DNA of 8,496 nucleotides. Origin: Spirochaetaceae bacterium. Its GTDB lineage: Bacteria > Spirochaetota > Spirochaetia > SZUA-6 > RPPD01. The position numbers and the translations under genes were made by a program. The stretch covers positions 1 through 8,496 of the forward strand of contig RPPD01000067.1 of NCBI GenBank assembly GCA_003818675.1. The letters run 5' to 3'. Positions 1 to 6,766 of this stretch are shown here, piece after piece. The first letter of the stretch is position 1, and each line of letters opens with the position of its first letter. Under the pieces are notes generated by a model, which saw only the letters and a list, made by a program, of their open reading frames with translations, did not search any database and was not told the origin of the DNA.

Positions 1-698
1 AAAAGGAAACTGCGCTCCAGATAGACAACCTTCATACCGAGCTGAACATCCTTCACGAACGCAACAGCGTATACAAGCGCAAGGCCATGACCAACAGGGA
101 AGTGGTCTCCATGCTCTACTCTGTTGCCAGCCGCATGAGCACACTCTCGTTGAAAGATTTCCAGGAAGCCCTGCTTGAAACCTGCGAGGAGCTTGTTGAA
201 TCGGGAAAATGCGCAGTCTATATGAGACAGGGAGACAGGCTTATTCTCTGCGCCTGCCGCGGTTACAAGTCAAACGAAATCCCCGCACCAAATCAGCGCA
301 TATTAAAACACACAATTGAAGAAAAAAAGGTTTTCTCTGTTCAGGATTTTCATGAAAACGGCAAACGCATTGCCAATCCCGTATTCATTTCCGCCCCGCT
401 TTTCATAGGCAAGGACGGGGATTCCGCTGGAGTTGTCTGGATGGAGGCCATACCATTTCTCCGCTACTCGCCAGTGACACTGCGCATGGCGGCAATTGTT
501 TCGGACTGGGCTTCTTTATGCCTCGGCAATATTTTTGCCTTTGAGGCGCTCAAGCACAAGGTCGAAGGCCGCAGTCAGACGCTCTACTACAACCGCGTGC
601 TTGACTCCCTCTCCAGCCAGTTTTCAGGCGTTTTTGATTTTGGGGCATCATATACGGACATCGCCAAAGAGGTGGGAAAGAAAATTTCCCTGCAGTAA
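1..698 (+). CDS. pelD: PelD-like protein, 5' end outside window; coiled coil plus GAF, no GGDEF domain
   Basis: The reading frame is open from base 3 (231 visible codons) to the TAA at 696-698, so the first visible ATG at 87 is internal. PelD is the inner-membrane regulator of Pel synthesis; in Pseudomonas it has membrane helices, a GAF domain and a degenerate GGDEF domain that binds c-di-GMP through an RxxD site. Visible here are a heptad-like helix (visible residues 1-35), then a GAF domain (about 45-190) with GKCAVYM, an ISAPLF strand and the PelD-like end VVWMEAIPF followed by LRMAAIVSDWA. After the GAF domain only about 45 residues remain, with no GGDEF-like sequence and no RxxD site, and pelE begins 4 nt later. 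The identification rests on GAF resemblance and gene order. Any N-terminal membrane helices would lie upstream. Whether c-di-GMP control is lost is inference. Confidence 0.78.
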   Translation, partial: KETALQIDNLHTELNILHERNSVYKRKAMTNREVVSMLYSVASRMSTLSLKDFQEALLETCEELVESGKCAVYMRQGDRLILCACRGYKSNEIPAPNQRILKHTIEEKKVFSVQDFHENGKRIANPVFISAPLFIGKDGDSAGVVWMEAIPFLRYSPVTLRMAAIVSDWASLCLGNIFAFEALKHKVEGRSQTLYYNRVLDSLSSQFSGVFDFGASYTDIAKEVGKKISLQ

Positions 699-702
699 TA
701 AT

Positions 703-1617
703 ATGAAAAAGACATTGCTGGGAATTTCCATTGAACTTGCTGCGTTCTTCATTCTTGTTCTTTCAGAGCAATGGAATATTCCGTTGACCTTCGCAATCCT
801 TACGCACCTTTGGGGCGTTTATTTTTTCACCAAAGGTCTTGACCCCCGTCTCTCTGAAATACAATTTACACGTGAGCTCTGTTTCCTCTTTGCATTCTTT
901 TTCCCGATTGCCGGAATGGCAGGACTCCTCTTCTACCTCTTCATTTTAAAAAAGGTAGACCACACTGTCATCAAGGGTTTTTCTCATGATGAGTCGGGTC
1001 TTGACGATGAAAAAAACAAGCTCGCCATGGACACGGTCATTGAGTATATAGAACTCCCGACAATACCGGCCGCCCCCTTGCGAAGAATCCGGATGCTGCC
1101 TTCAGGCCGTGGCCCTGATGATGGACAGGATAATGACTATGTCACCGCTGACGACTACGAGGCAGAGACAGCAGGTTATACAGAGCGAATAGCGGTTTTG
1201 CAGAAGTCGCTATTGGAAAAACCCAAAGACGAGTCTGTAATGATTGAATGCGCGGATGTACTCTACGAATATGCCTCGCGTCTCGCGCTTGATAAATATG
1301 AAACCGGGCATTACCTTGACGAAGCCCGCAAACTCTATGAAGCACTTGTTGAAATACGCGGCCAGGAATGCACACTTCTGGAAAAAATCATGAATATACA
1401 TTTCCTGCTCGGTGCATATACAAGCTGCATGAGTTTCTGTGAGGAAATCATTTCGCTTGATTCCGGCAACAGCATGGCCCACGCCAGACTCATGGAGTGC
1501 TGTTTCAGGAGAAAGAATTTCAAACTGCTCGCCCAGGTTGCGAAACGCGCGAAAACCGCGGTTAAAAATTCCAGCGCCGTCAGGGAGCTGGCGGAGATGT
1601 GGTGCCAGTATGCATGA
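703..1617 (+). CDS. pelE: PelE-like membrane-anchored TPR protein
   Basis: The product is 304 residues, close to the roughly 330 of Pseudomonas PelE. ATG 703 was chosen because it lies just behind the pelD stop and starts with a membrane segment; the longer open frame from 496 lies inside pelD and is not protein-like. Layout: hydrophobic helices at about 5-22 and 24-42, another at about 60-84 (FAFFFPIAGMAGLLFYLF), an acidic, probably disordered linker (about 90-160), then helical TPR-like repeats to the end (ADVLYEYASRLA, ARKLYEALVEI, CEEIISLD, AHARLMECCFRRKNF). In known systems PelE bridges the PelD/PelG membrane part and cytoplasmic PelF. It overlaps pelF by 8 nt, which implies coupled translation. 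A canonical ribosome site directly before 703 is not obvious; a purine-rich GGTGGGAAAG lies at 671-680, so coupling to pelD is likely. Sequence alone is weak for PelE; order and topology carry the call. Confidence 0.75.
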   Translation: MKKTLLGISIELAAFFILVLSEQWNIPLTFAILTHLWGVYFFTKGLDPRLSEIQFTRELCFLFAFFFPIAGMAGLLFYLFILKKVDHTVIKGFSHDESGLDDEKNKLAMDTVIEYIELPTIPAAPLRRIRMLPSGRGPDDGQDNDYVTADDYEAETAGYTERIAVLQKSLLEKPKDESVMIECADVLYEYASRLALDKYETGHYLDEARKLYEALVEIRGQECTLLEKIMNIHFLLGAYTSCMSFCEEIISLDSGNSMAHARLMECCFRRKNFKLLAQVAKRAKTAVKNSSAVRELAEMWCQYA

Positions 1618-3085
1618 TGTATGCCTGATAATAGAAAATTCTGGCGACACCCTCCAGTCGGGACTTACACGCGAGATCCAGAACCTCGTTCAGTCCATGC
1701 CCAATACCAAATTCGCAGTACTCTCAATCACACGCAAGCAGAGTTCACTTAACTCGCTTCTGGGAGAAATTCCATCCAATATCCATGAGTATGTCCAATT
1801 TATAGTCAGCGAGGAGAATGTACTGAAAGGCCCATGCCCCCGCAGACGCGAACGCAAAAACTTTTGGAATCTGCTTGAATCCCTGTACAACGCCCCTCTT
1901 GAGGAAAAAACGCGGTATTTTGAATCAGCTGTCCAGTCCCTGGCAGTTGATGCAAACCGTGTCATAAGCTACGCGGACATCATCAATTCCAGGAAATTCT
2001 GGGACTTGATGATGTCCCAGTATAAAAAATATGCACGCCACATTCCGTTGATTGACTATGTCTGGATCTGGCGGACCTCACAGCTCCCCTTTTTCCAGAT
2101 CATGCACGCCAGGATCCCCATGGCCAAGGTCTATCATGTCCTCTCCCCCCGATATGCCGCCTGCGCAGGAATCGTGGCCAAGATGCGCTACAGATCTCAT
2201 GTTGTCTTTGACATCAATGAAAATACACCACTCATGGAAAATCTGAAGCTGGAGACTTTTACAATAGACTCAAACGGTCATTCACCCAGGTCATCACTTT
2301 CACCTTCCACTTTTGACGTATACAAAAAAACGCACAATGCTTCAACCAAGCTCTTCCATTACTTATCCAGTTTCTATGCGGATTTCATCATCATCCACAA
2401 CAGAAATCCGCAAGTGCTTTTTCCTGATGAAGGTCTGCGCCACAAGTATGTATTTGTTCCGCTTTCAACCTCTTACCCTCAGAAGGAAATCCGCGCGCCT
2501 GGTGCGCGCACGAAACTTTCCATCGGGCTCGCTGGAGAAATTACTCCGCATGGGGACATCAAGACATCCATCAAGGCTGGCAAACTCATAGCGGATGACC
2601 AGCGGGAAATCAGGTTCAAGATTCTCTCTTTGGGCAAGCCCAATCCTTTCTATTTACGCGAATGCATTGACCTGAAAAACTCGCTCGGAATGAACTTTAC
2701 AATGGAAATAGTCCAGGGTGGCCTTGCTGATCAACAGCGCGCTTTGGGCGAATGTGACATCGTAGTCTTCTCACCGTGCAATGGCTCGGGGGAACAGCTC
2801 CTCCTCTCTTCGCTGCAATTGGGTAAACCAATAGTTGCGGTTGACGAGCCGCTCTATCGCCGCGTCATTCAGGGCCATTCAGAGGAAGACCGCGCACTGG
2901 GCGAATGCGGGTTCTTCATCAACGCGGGAAGCCCGCAGGAAATTGCACACGCTGTGGGAGTGGTGCTGCGCGACCGCAAGCTGGGCCGCGAAATGTCCAG
3001 GATCGCATCCCGCCGCTTTGAGACATATTATTCACGACAGACAGGATTCAAGACATATGAATCGCTTTACAAAAATTACATGTAG
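1610..3085 (+). CDS. pelF: PelF-like GT4-fold protein with all catalytic motifs replaced
   Basis: The product is 491 residues, near the roughly 507 of Pseudomonas PelF. ATG 1610 overlaps the end of pelE and gives the PelF-type start HDVCLIIE; GCGGAG at 1591-1596 may be its ribosome site. PelF is the cytoplasmic GT4 transferase that polymerises Pel from a UDP-sugar. Family hallmarks seen are DYVWIWRTSQLPFF, IPMAKVYHVLSPRYA, GDIKT (315-319), EEDRALGECG and the terminal FETYYS. The catalytic positions are gone: the WPYVxGGVSSW-type loop is GDTLQSGLTRE (12-22), the EHG motif reads D201-I-N, the GRxxPxK pair is GEITPHG (E310 and G315 for Arg and Lys), and E-x7-E is G392 and S400. The frame is intact and the fold-type segments are kept, so it looks selected as a protein rather than decaying. 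A scaffold or regulatory role beside PelE and PelG is inference; motif alignments were made by eye. Confidence 0.85.
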   Translation: MHDVCLIIENSGDTLQSGLTREIQNLVQSMPNTKFAVLSITRKQSSLNSLLGEIPSNIHEYVQFIVSEENVLKGPCPRRRERKNFWNLLESLYNAPLEEKTRYFESAVQSLAVDANRVISYADIINSRKFWDLMMSQYKKYARHIPLIDYVWIWRTSQLPFFQIMHARIPMAKVYHVLSPRYAACAGIVAKMRYRSHVVFDINENTPLMENLKLETFTIDSNGHSPRSSLSPSTFDVYKKTHNASTKLFHYLSSFYADFIIIHNRNPQVLFPDEGLRHKYVFVPLSTSYPQKEIRAPGARTKLSIGLAGEITPHGDIKTSIKAGKLIADDQREIRFKILSLGKPNPFYLRECIDLKNSLGMNFTMEIVQGGLADQQRALGECDIVVFSPCNGSGEQLLLSSLQLGKPIVAVDEPLYRRVIQGHSEEDRALGECGFFINAGSPQEIAHAVGVVLRDRKLGREMSRIASRRFETYYSRQTGFKTYESLYKNYM

Positions 3086-3115
3086 GACACCAAAAGGAGA
3101 CAGGAACAGAACGGA

Positions 3116-4540
3116 ATGAGAGAAATAACCTTCCACTTAACGACTATAGAAAAAAGAGTCACCAACCCGCTCCTTGAAAAAAAATATCTGGAGACATCGA
3201 TTTATATCTCCAGCCCCTGGCTCCTGCTTTTCCTCTGCTTTGCACTTGCGGGATTTATTTCCTATATCTTCAAAAGCGAAACAGAGACTGATATAAACTA
3301 CGGCACACTCATGTACGCATTCACGGGGGCGCTTTTTATCTCGGGAACATTAAGCCTTCCCCTGTTGAAATATATCATGTTCCAGAAACCTTCGATCGCT
3401 CCGCACCTCTTCCGCGCCTCCCTGGTGGGACAACTTATTTTGGTGGCGCTTATTGCCTTTGGCTTTGGCGCTGGTATCTTTCTCCCCTCAGGCCTTCCTG
3501 TCAGCTACAAGATATTCTCAATTTTATTTTTCATACTCTTTACATGCTCGCAGCTGCTGTTCATGGTACAGGCCTCGCTTAAATACTTCCCGCTTTTGTC
3601 AGCAGTCTTTTTTGGACTTTCAGTACTGGTTCCGCTGGCAGGGATGGCAGGGAAAGCACTTTTCGGTTCCTCAGGATTCATACTCGCGCTCACAACTGCC
3701 CAGATGCTGGTCTTTTTCATCCAGTGGTATATCTCGTTCCATGAAGCTACCCACCTGTACAGGGTGAATCTCTCTTCATTCCGCTTTACGGTCAAGGATC
3801 CAGTGGCCATTGCCATCGGCTTTTTCTGCACCACGGGATTTCTGATGGACAAGATCATCTACTGGGCCACAGCTCCAGGCACTGCCTCGGCCATGTACCC
3901 CATAGCGCATGACTACAACATCGGTTTTTTCCTCGCATTCTGCACTGCCATGCCGGCCTTTTTATACTTCTTTGTCTTCGGTGAAAAAACCATCTCCAGG
4001 TATTACAGAAGGTTTTACGAACAGATCTGGAAACGGGAAACTGCAGATAAAATTGAGCGCGAGGCCACGGGCTTTCTCCATAACCTGCTTAACACCACGT
4101 ACACCACTCTTCAGATACTGCTCGTTTCCGTGTTTCTCTGCAGTTATTTCGCGACACACCTGTTTTCAATCCTGGGTCTTTCCCTTGACAACATAGGCGT
4201 CTTTCGGACAGCGGCATGGGGGAATGCGCTCTACATAATGTTCACCCTGGGATGCATACTGCTCTACTATATGGATTTCCAGAAACAGGTTCTCTGGCTT
4301 TATGCACTCTTCTTTGGTCTGAACATTATCCTTTCTGGCGTCTGTGCATTTGTTCTTGATACACATTCCGCATACAGTTTCGCGATCGCCAGCGCGGTCT
4401 GTTTGCTCGTCACGATCCTGTTTTTGGTCTACTGTCTGCGCAACCTGCTTTATATCCACTTTTTGAGGCATCCCTTGGGATACCAGCTTAAAAAACCCAT
4501 TCCCCAGGACACGGGGATGTATCTGCTGAAAAAGGACTAA
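3116..4540 (+). CDS. pelG: PelG-like polysaccharide export membrane protein
   Basis: The product is 474 residues with about 12 hydrophobic segments (approximately 30-52, 65-88, 100-123, 130-153, 158-178, 183-208, 228-250, 266-287, 328-350, 365-386, 390-414, 419-441), as in PelG (about 456 residues in Pseudomonas), a Wzx/MATE-like transporter that passes Pel across the inner membrane with PelD/E/F. Family-like signatures are ISSPWLL (31-37; PelG usually has ISSGPW), GFLMDKIIYW (241-250), IAHDYNIGFFLAFCTAMPA (263-281) and a RYYRRFYEQI loop (295-304). The usual MAGIGFELRKL-type N-terminus is replaced by an unrelated charged stretch (1-28). AGGA at 3102-3105 lies 10 nt before the start, with GGAG further up at 3096-3099. 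It follows pelF by 30 nt and precedes the cNMP-kinase-fold gene by 2 nt. Whether the substrate is still Pel cannot be read from sequence. Confidence 0.87.
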   Translation: MREITFHLTTIEKRVTNPLLEKKYLETSIYISSPWLLLFLCFALAGFISYIFKSETETDINYGTLMYAFTGALFISGTLSLPLLKYIMFQKPSIAPHLFRASLVGQLILVALIAFGFGAGIFLPSGLPVSYKIFSILFFILFTCSQLLFMVQASLKYFPLLSAVFFGLSVLVPLAGMAGKALFGSSGFILALTTAQMLVFFIQWYISFHEATHLYRVNLSSFRFTVKDPVAIAIGFFCTTGFLMDKIIYWATAPGTASAMYPIAHDYNIGFFLAFCTAMPAFLYFFVFGEKTISRYYRRFYEQIWKRETADKIEREATGFLHNLLNTTYTTLQILLVSVFLCSYFATHLFSILGLSLDNIGVFRTAAWGNALYIMFTLGCILLYYMDFQKQVLWLYALFFGLNIILSGVCAFVLDTHSAYSFAIASAVCLLVTILFLVYCLRNLLYIHFLRHPLGYQLKKPIPQDTGMYLLKKD

Positions 4541-4542
4541 TC

Positions 4543-6486
4543 ATGAACTCGGAAAAAGCGCTCAAAAACAGTTCCCTGTTTGCCTATATTCCAAACCGTA
4601 TCCTCAAATCCATTGCGCCCTTTTTCAAGGAAAAACGCATCACACGTGCTGACCCGGCAGTTGCGGGCAACACTCCGGATGATGCATTTTTCATGATCGT
4701 AAGCGGGAAAGTAAAAATCCACTACCTGCACAATGTGGAACAGGAACTGTTGCCAGGCGAATATTTCTGCGAGACAGTGCTATTTGGCAGGAAATCAAAA
4801 GTCGAACACGCATTCCCCGTTGGCGAATCAGCCATGGTTGTTTATATAGAAAGAAATGACTTTTTCCACTGCCTTGACGCCTATCCGCTTCTGGCCACGG
4901 TGATAACCAATATTCTTGCCGAGCGACTGGCAAGCCGCGGTATCTCTGGCTACGAGCGTGACATTGGAAGCTATACAATTCTTGGTGAAGCCTCCAGGAA
5001 CGAGAAAGAAGTGCGCTTTTACGGGGAACACTCCATACTCAAAAGGCCCGTGTTGATCCAGCTGATCCCCCATCTCTTTGCCCATGATCCCAAGTACGTG
5101 GAACGACTCTTAAGCAAACTCAAGGTGATAGCCAACTTTGCCTCTGACTTCATCATCAAGCCCATAGATGTCGTGAAGGTCTACAACACCTTTTTCATCA
5201 TCTATGATATCGAGGGCGGAGTCTCGCTCACCGACATAATGGAAAAGTCCAAATCCATTCCACACCCGATCATTTCGTTCATAGTTTTGGAGACTGCACG
5301 CGTACTCTCAACCCTCCATAGCCAGACCCTCTTTCACACGGACCTGCGGCCGGACAATATCATTATAACGCGTGATGGTGAGATCAAAATCGGCAATTTT
5401 GGAATCATGCATCCTGATTACTGCATGATAGAGTTCATGTCTCCGGAGCAGATCCGTAAAAAACAGCTTGATCGTACATCGGACATTTACTCCCTCGGCA
5501 TCATCACCTATTTACTGGCCGCAGGCAAGCTTCCTTTTGAAGCCAGGGAAGAACAGTCCATGCTCCGTCTGAAGCAGAACAGCGATTACACTCCGCTCGC
5601 GTCCATAAATCCCCTGCTTCCATTCTCGCTTGTACAGTTTGTATCCCGCTCGCTTGAGCCAAAGCCTGAAAAGCGCCTTGAGAATCTCAAGAACCTTCCA
5701 GACCTCTTCAAGCTCTGGCTTGACACGTCCGGCAAGAAGGATGCTGTCAAGGACGATAAACCTGAGCCCATTTCCGCCTCGCGCGACATGTTCATCCAGT
5801 GGCTCAAAAAGAAGTTTTTCCAGACAGCGGACGGTGAAATCTCTGGCAATGGAAATGGCAAAAAAATAAAGATTACAGCTTCAAAAAACATCCAGGACCC
5901 CCGCTCCAGCTACGAGTCCTTGTTTGAAAAACAGGACGAGTTCTACTCATTCAAGCTTCTGACCTTTGAGGAGTTTTTTGAGTCGCAGTCCGTGAAAAGG
6001 GCCATGCGCAACCACACTGCACCTCCTGGTGAGATCTCCACACAGTTCCAGATTATGGAACACGAACGGCAGGAGCTGATCATCATACACACTCTCACAA
6101 AGCAGCTATTAAAGAGCGCTTCGCGGCGTGATATTTTTACAATCCTGCCCAAAATGCTCCAGATGGTTGAGAAATCAGGAAGCTGGGTTCTGATTGCCAA
6201 AAAGGAAAAGAAAATAAAAAACCAGGCAGACCGAATTGCCATGGGTTCGCATTTCCCGCTTGATCCCGCGGTTGATCATGCTTTGGTGGAGCGTGCCGAA
6301 ACACTCAAGGAACCCGAGGTCCTTCGTGAGAAAAGCCATTATGTACTTGTATGTCCGCTTATGGCAGGGAACCGTTACATAGGGTGCGTTTGTCTTGCGG
6401 ACAGGCTCAAGCCCCTGGTGGACGCACGCATGAAATTTTACCGTCTTCTGCATGAAGTGATGCCCGCGGCACGCGTAGAAGCGTGA
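4543..6486 (+). CDS. cNMP-binding-like domain + protein pseudokinase + GAF-like domain, pel-operon regulator candidate
   Basis: The product is 647 residues with no signal peptide or membrane helix. ATG 4543 follows the pelG stop by 2 nt, and AAAGGA (4531-4536) is a good ribosome site, so it is co-translated with the pel genes. Domains: a Crp-type cyclic-nucleotide-binding fold (about 1-135; DDAFFMIVSGKVKIHYL, then PGEYFCETVLFG, where the phosphate-site Glu is kept and the Arg aligns with Lys); a Ser/Thr protein-kinase fold (about 145-395); a linker (395-505); and a GAF-like domain (about 508-640; SGSWVLIAKK, SHYVLVCPLMAGNRYIGCVCL). The kinase part keeps HTDLRPDNIII (D267, N272), MSPEQI and SDIYSLGIITYLLAAGKLPF, but the VAIK Lys is Q173, the alpha-C Glu aligns with K192, the HRD Arg is T266 and DFG is N285-F-G. 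It is therefore probably a pseudokinase that binds a partner or nucleotide without phosphotransfer. The role as Pel regulator is inferred from position only. Confidence 0.82.
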   Translation: MNSEKALKNSSLFAYIPNRILKSIAPFFKEKRITRADPAVAGNTPDDAFFMIVSGKVKIHYLHNVEQELLPGEYFCETVLFGRKSKVEHAFPVGESAMVVYIERNDFFHCLDAYPLLATVITNILAERLASRGISGYERDIGSYTILGEASRNEKEVRFYGEHSILKRPVLIQLIPHLFAHDPKYVERLLSKLKVIANFASDFIIKPIDVVKVYNTFFIIYDIEGGVSLTDIMEKSKSIPHPIISFIVLETARVLSTLHSQTLFHTDLRPDNIIITRDGEIKIGNFGIMHPDYCMIEFMSPEQIRKKQLDRTSDIYSLGIITYLLAAGKLPFEAREEQSMLRLKQNSDYTPLASINPLLPFSLVQFVSRSLEPKPEKRLENLKNLPDLFKLWLDTSGKKDAVKDDKPEPISASRDMFIQWLKKKFFQTADGEISGNGNGKKIKITASKNIQDPRSSYESLFEKQDEFYSFKLLTFEEFFESQSVKRAMRNHTAPPGEISTQFQIMEHERQELIIIHTLTKQLLKSASRRDIFTILPKMLQMVEKSGSWVLIAKKEKKIKNQADRIAMGSHFPLDPAVDHALVERAETLKEPEVLREKSHYVLVCPLMAGNRYIGCVCLADRLKPLVDARMKFYRLLHEVMPAARVEA

Positions 6487-6511
6487 CGCACGGCACAGCG
6501 TAGAAGCGTGA
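6467..6511. repeat. Imperfect direct duplication across the stop codon of the last pel-operon gene
   Basis: The 14-base core GCGTAGAAGCGTGA occurs at 6473-6486 and again at 6498-6511, 25 bases apart. Both copies are preceded by CGGCAC (6467-6472 and 6491-6496), with one extra A in the second copy. Copy 1 encodes the last residues and the TGA of the cNMP-pseudokinase gene; copy 2 lies in the intergenic region. It looks like a recent local duplication by slipped replication. It does not form a convincing terminator: there is no long stem and no T run. Confidence 0.85.
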
Positions 6512-6531
6512 GATGCGCAGAACGACCAATG

Positions 6532-6708
6532 CTATGAGACCAGCCATTCCTTTGCTTCTTCAATTGTCTTGAAGGGGGTACGCGGATTTGCCGCGATAAT
6601 AATCTCCGCAGCCTCATGGATCAGCTTCAGCTGGTCATCGTGGGATAATCCGGAATACTTGATGTGGAGAATCTACTGTCCCCTGTATGTAATCCATTCT
6701 GTTCCCAT
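6532..6708 (-). pseudogene. Remnant of small cytoplasmic protein gene, amber-interrupted and probably internally deleted
   Basis: An ATG at 6708-6706 sits behind a strong ribosome site (AAGGAGG, 6719-6713, 4 nt from the start). It opens an 11-codon peptide, MGTEWITYRGQ, ended by TAG at 6675-6673. The same frame then stays open for 46 sense codons (ILHIKYSGLSHDDQLKLIHE, then AAEIIIAANP, ending IEEAKEWLVS) to a TAG at 6534-6532. The two halves read as one small protein: the opening resembles STAS/SpoIIAA-like small proteins that begin with EWI-Y-G-K-IL-DY-G, and the EEAKEWLV end resembles their C-terminus. At 58 codons it is about half the length I would expect, so the middle seems deleted as well. 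A single change from AAG to TAG would explain the stop. The family assignment is from memory and tentative. It lies 49 nt behind pepT on the same strand and ends facing the pel operon. Stop-codon readthrough or a short functional peptide cannot be excluded. Confidence 0.6.
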
Positions 6709-6739
6709 AACTCCTCCTTTTTCAATCCAGGACAACTTA

Positions 6740-6766
6740 TGATCAATCCCGAGTTGATCAATCCCG
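6740..6766. repeat. 12-bp direct repeat, period 15, across the pepT stop codon
   Basis: TGATCAATCCCG is present at 6740-6751 and at 6755-6766. Read on the - strand this is CGGGATTGATCA twice, so the codons for the last Arg-Asp of PepT and its TGA stop (6760-6758) are duplicated downstream. Each copy contains the palindrome TGATCA. It lies between pepT and the ribosome site of the small relic gene. Confidence 0.88.

Noticed and set aside
496..702. In-frame extension of pelE upstream of 703
   Set aside because: It overlaps the end of pelD, reads as non-protein-like sequence, and the membrane helix starts directly after ATG 703.
1439..1609. In-frame extension of pelF upstream of 1610
   Set aside because: It lies wholly inside pelE in another frame and its translation is rich in Arg, Ser and Pro without family similarity; PelF homologues start with the DVCLxxE segment right after 1610.
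1210..1650. 146-codon open frame on the - strand
   Set aside because: It is antisense to pelE, which has clear TPR-like sequence; no ribosome site or domain supports the - strand frame.
6558..6574. Perfect 6-bp inverted repeat CTTCAA/TTGAAG with 5-nt loop as terminator between convergent genes
   Set aside because: The stem is AT-rich and short, there is no T run in either direction, and it falls in the coding part of the relic gene. No convincing intrinsic terminator is visible in 6487-6757.
6673..6675. TAG read as pyrrolysine or another recoded residue
   Set aside because: No recoding element is visible, and the codon falls where a Lys would be expected, one base change from AAG; a nonsense mutation is the simpler reading.
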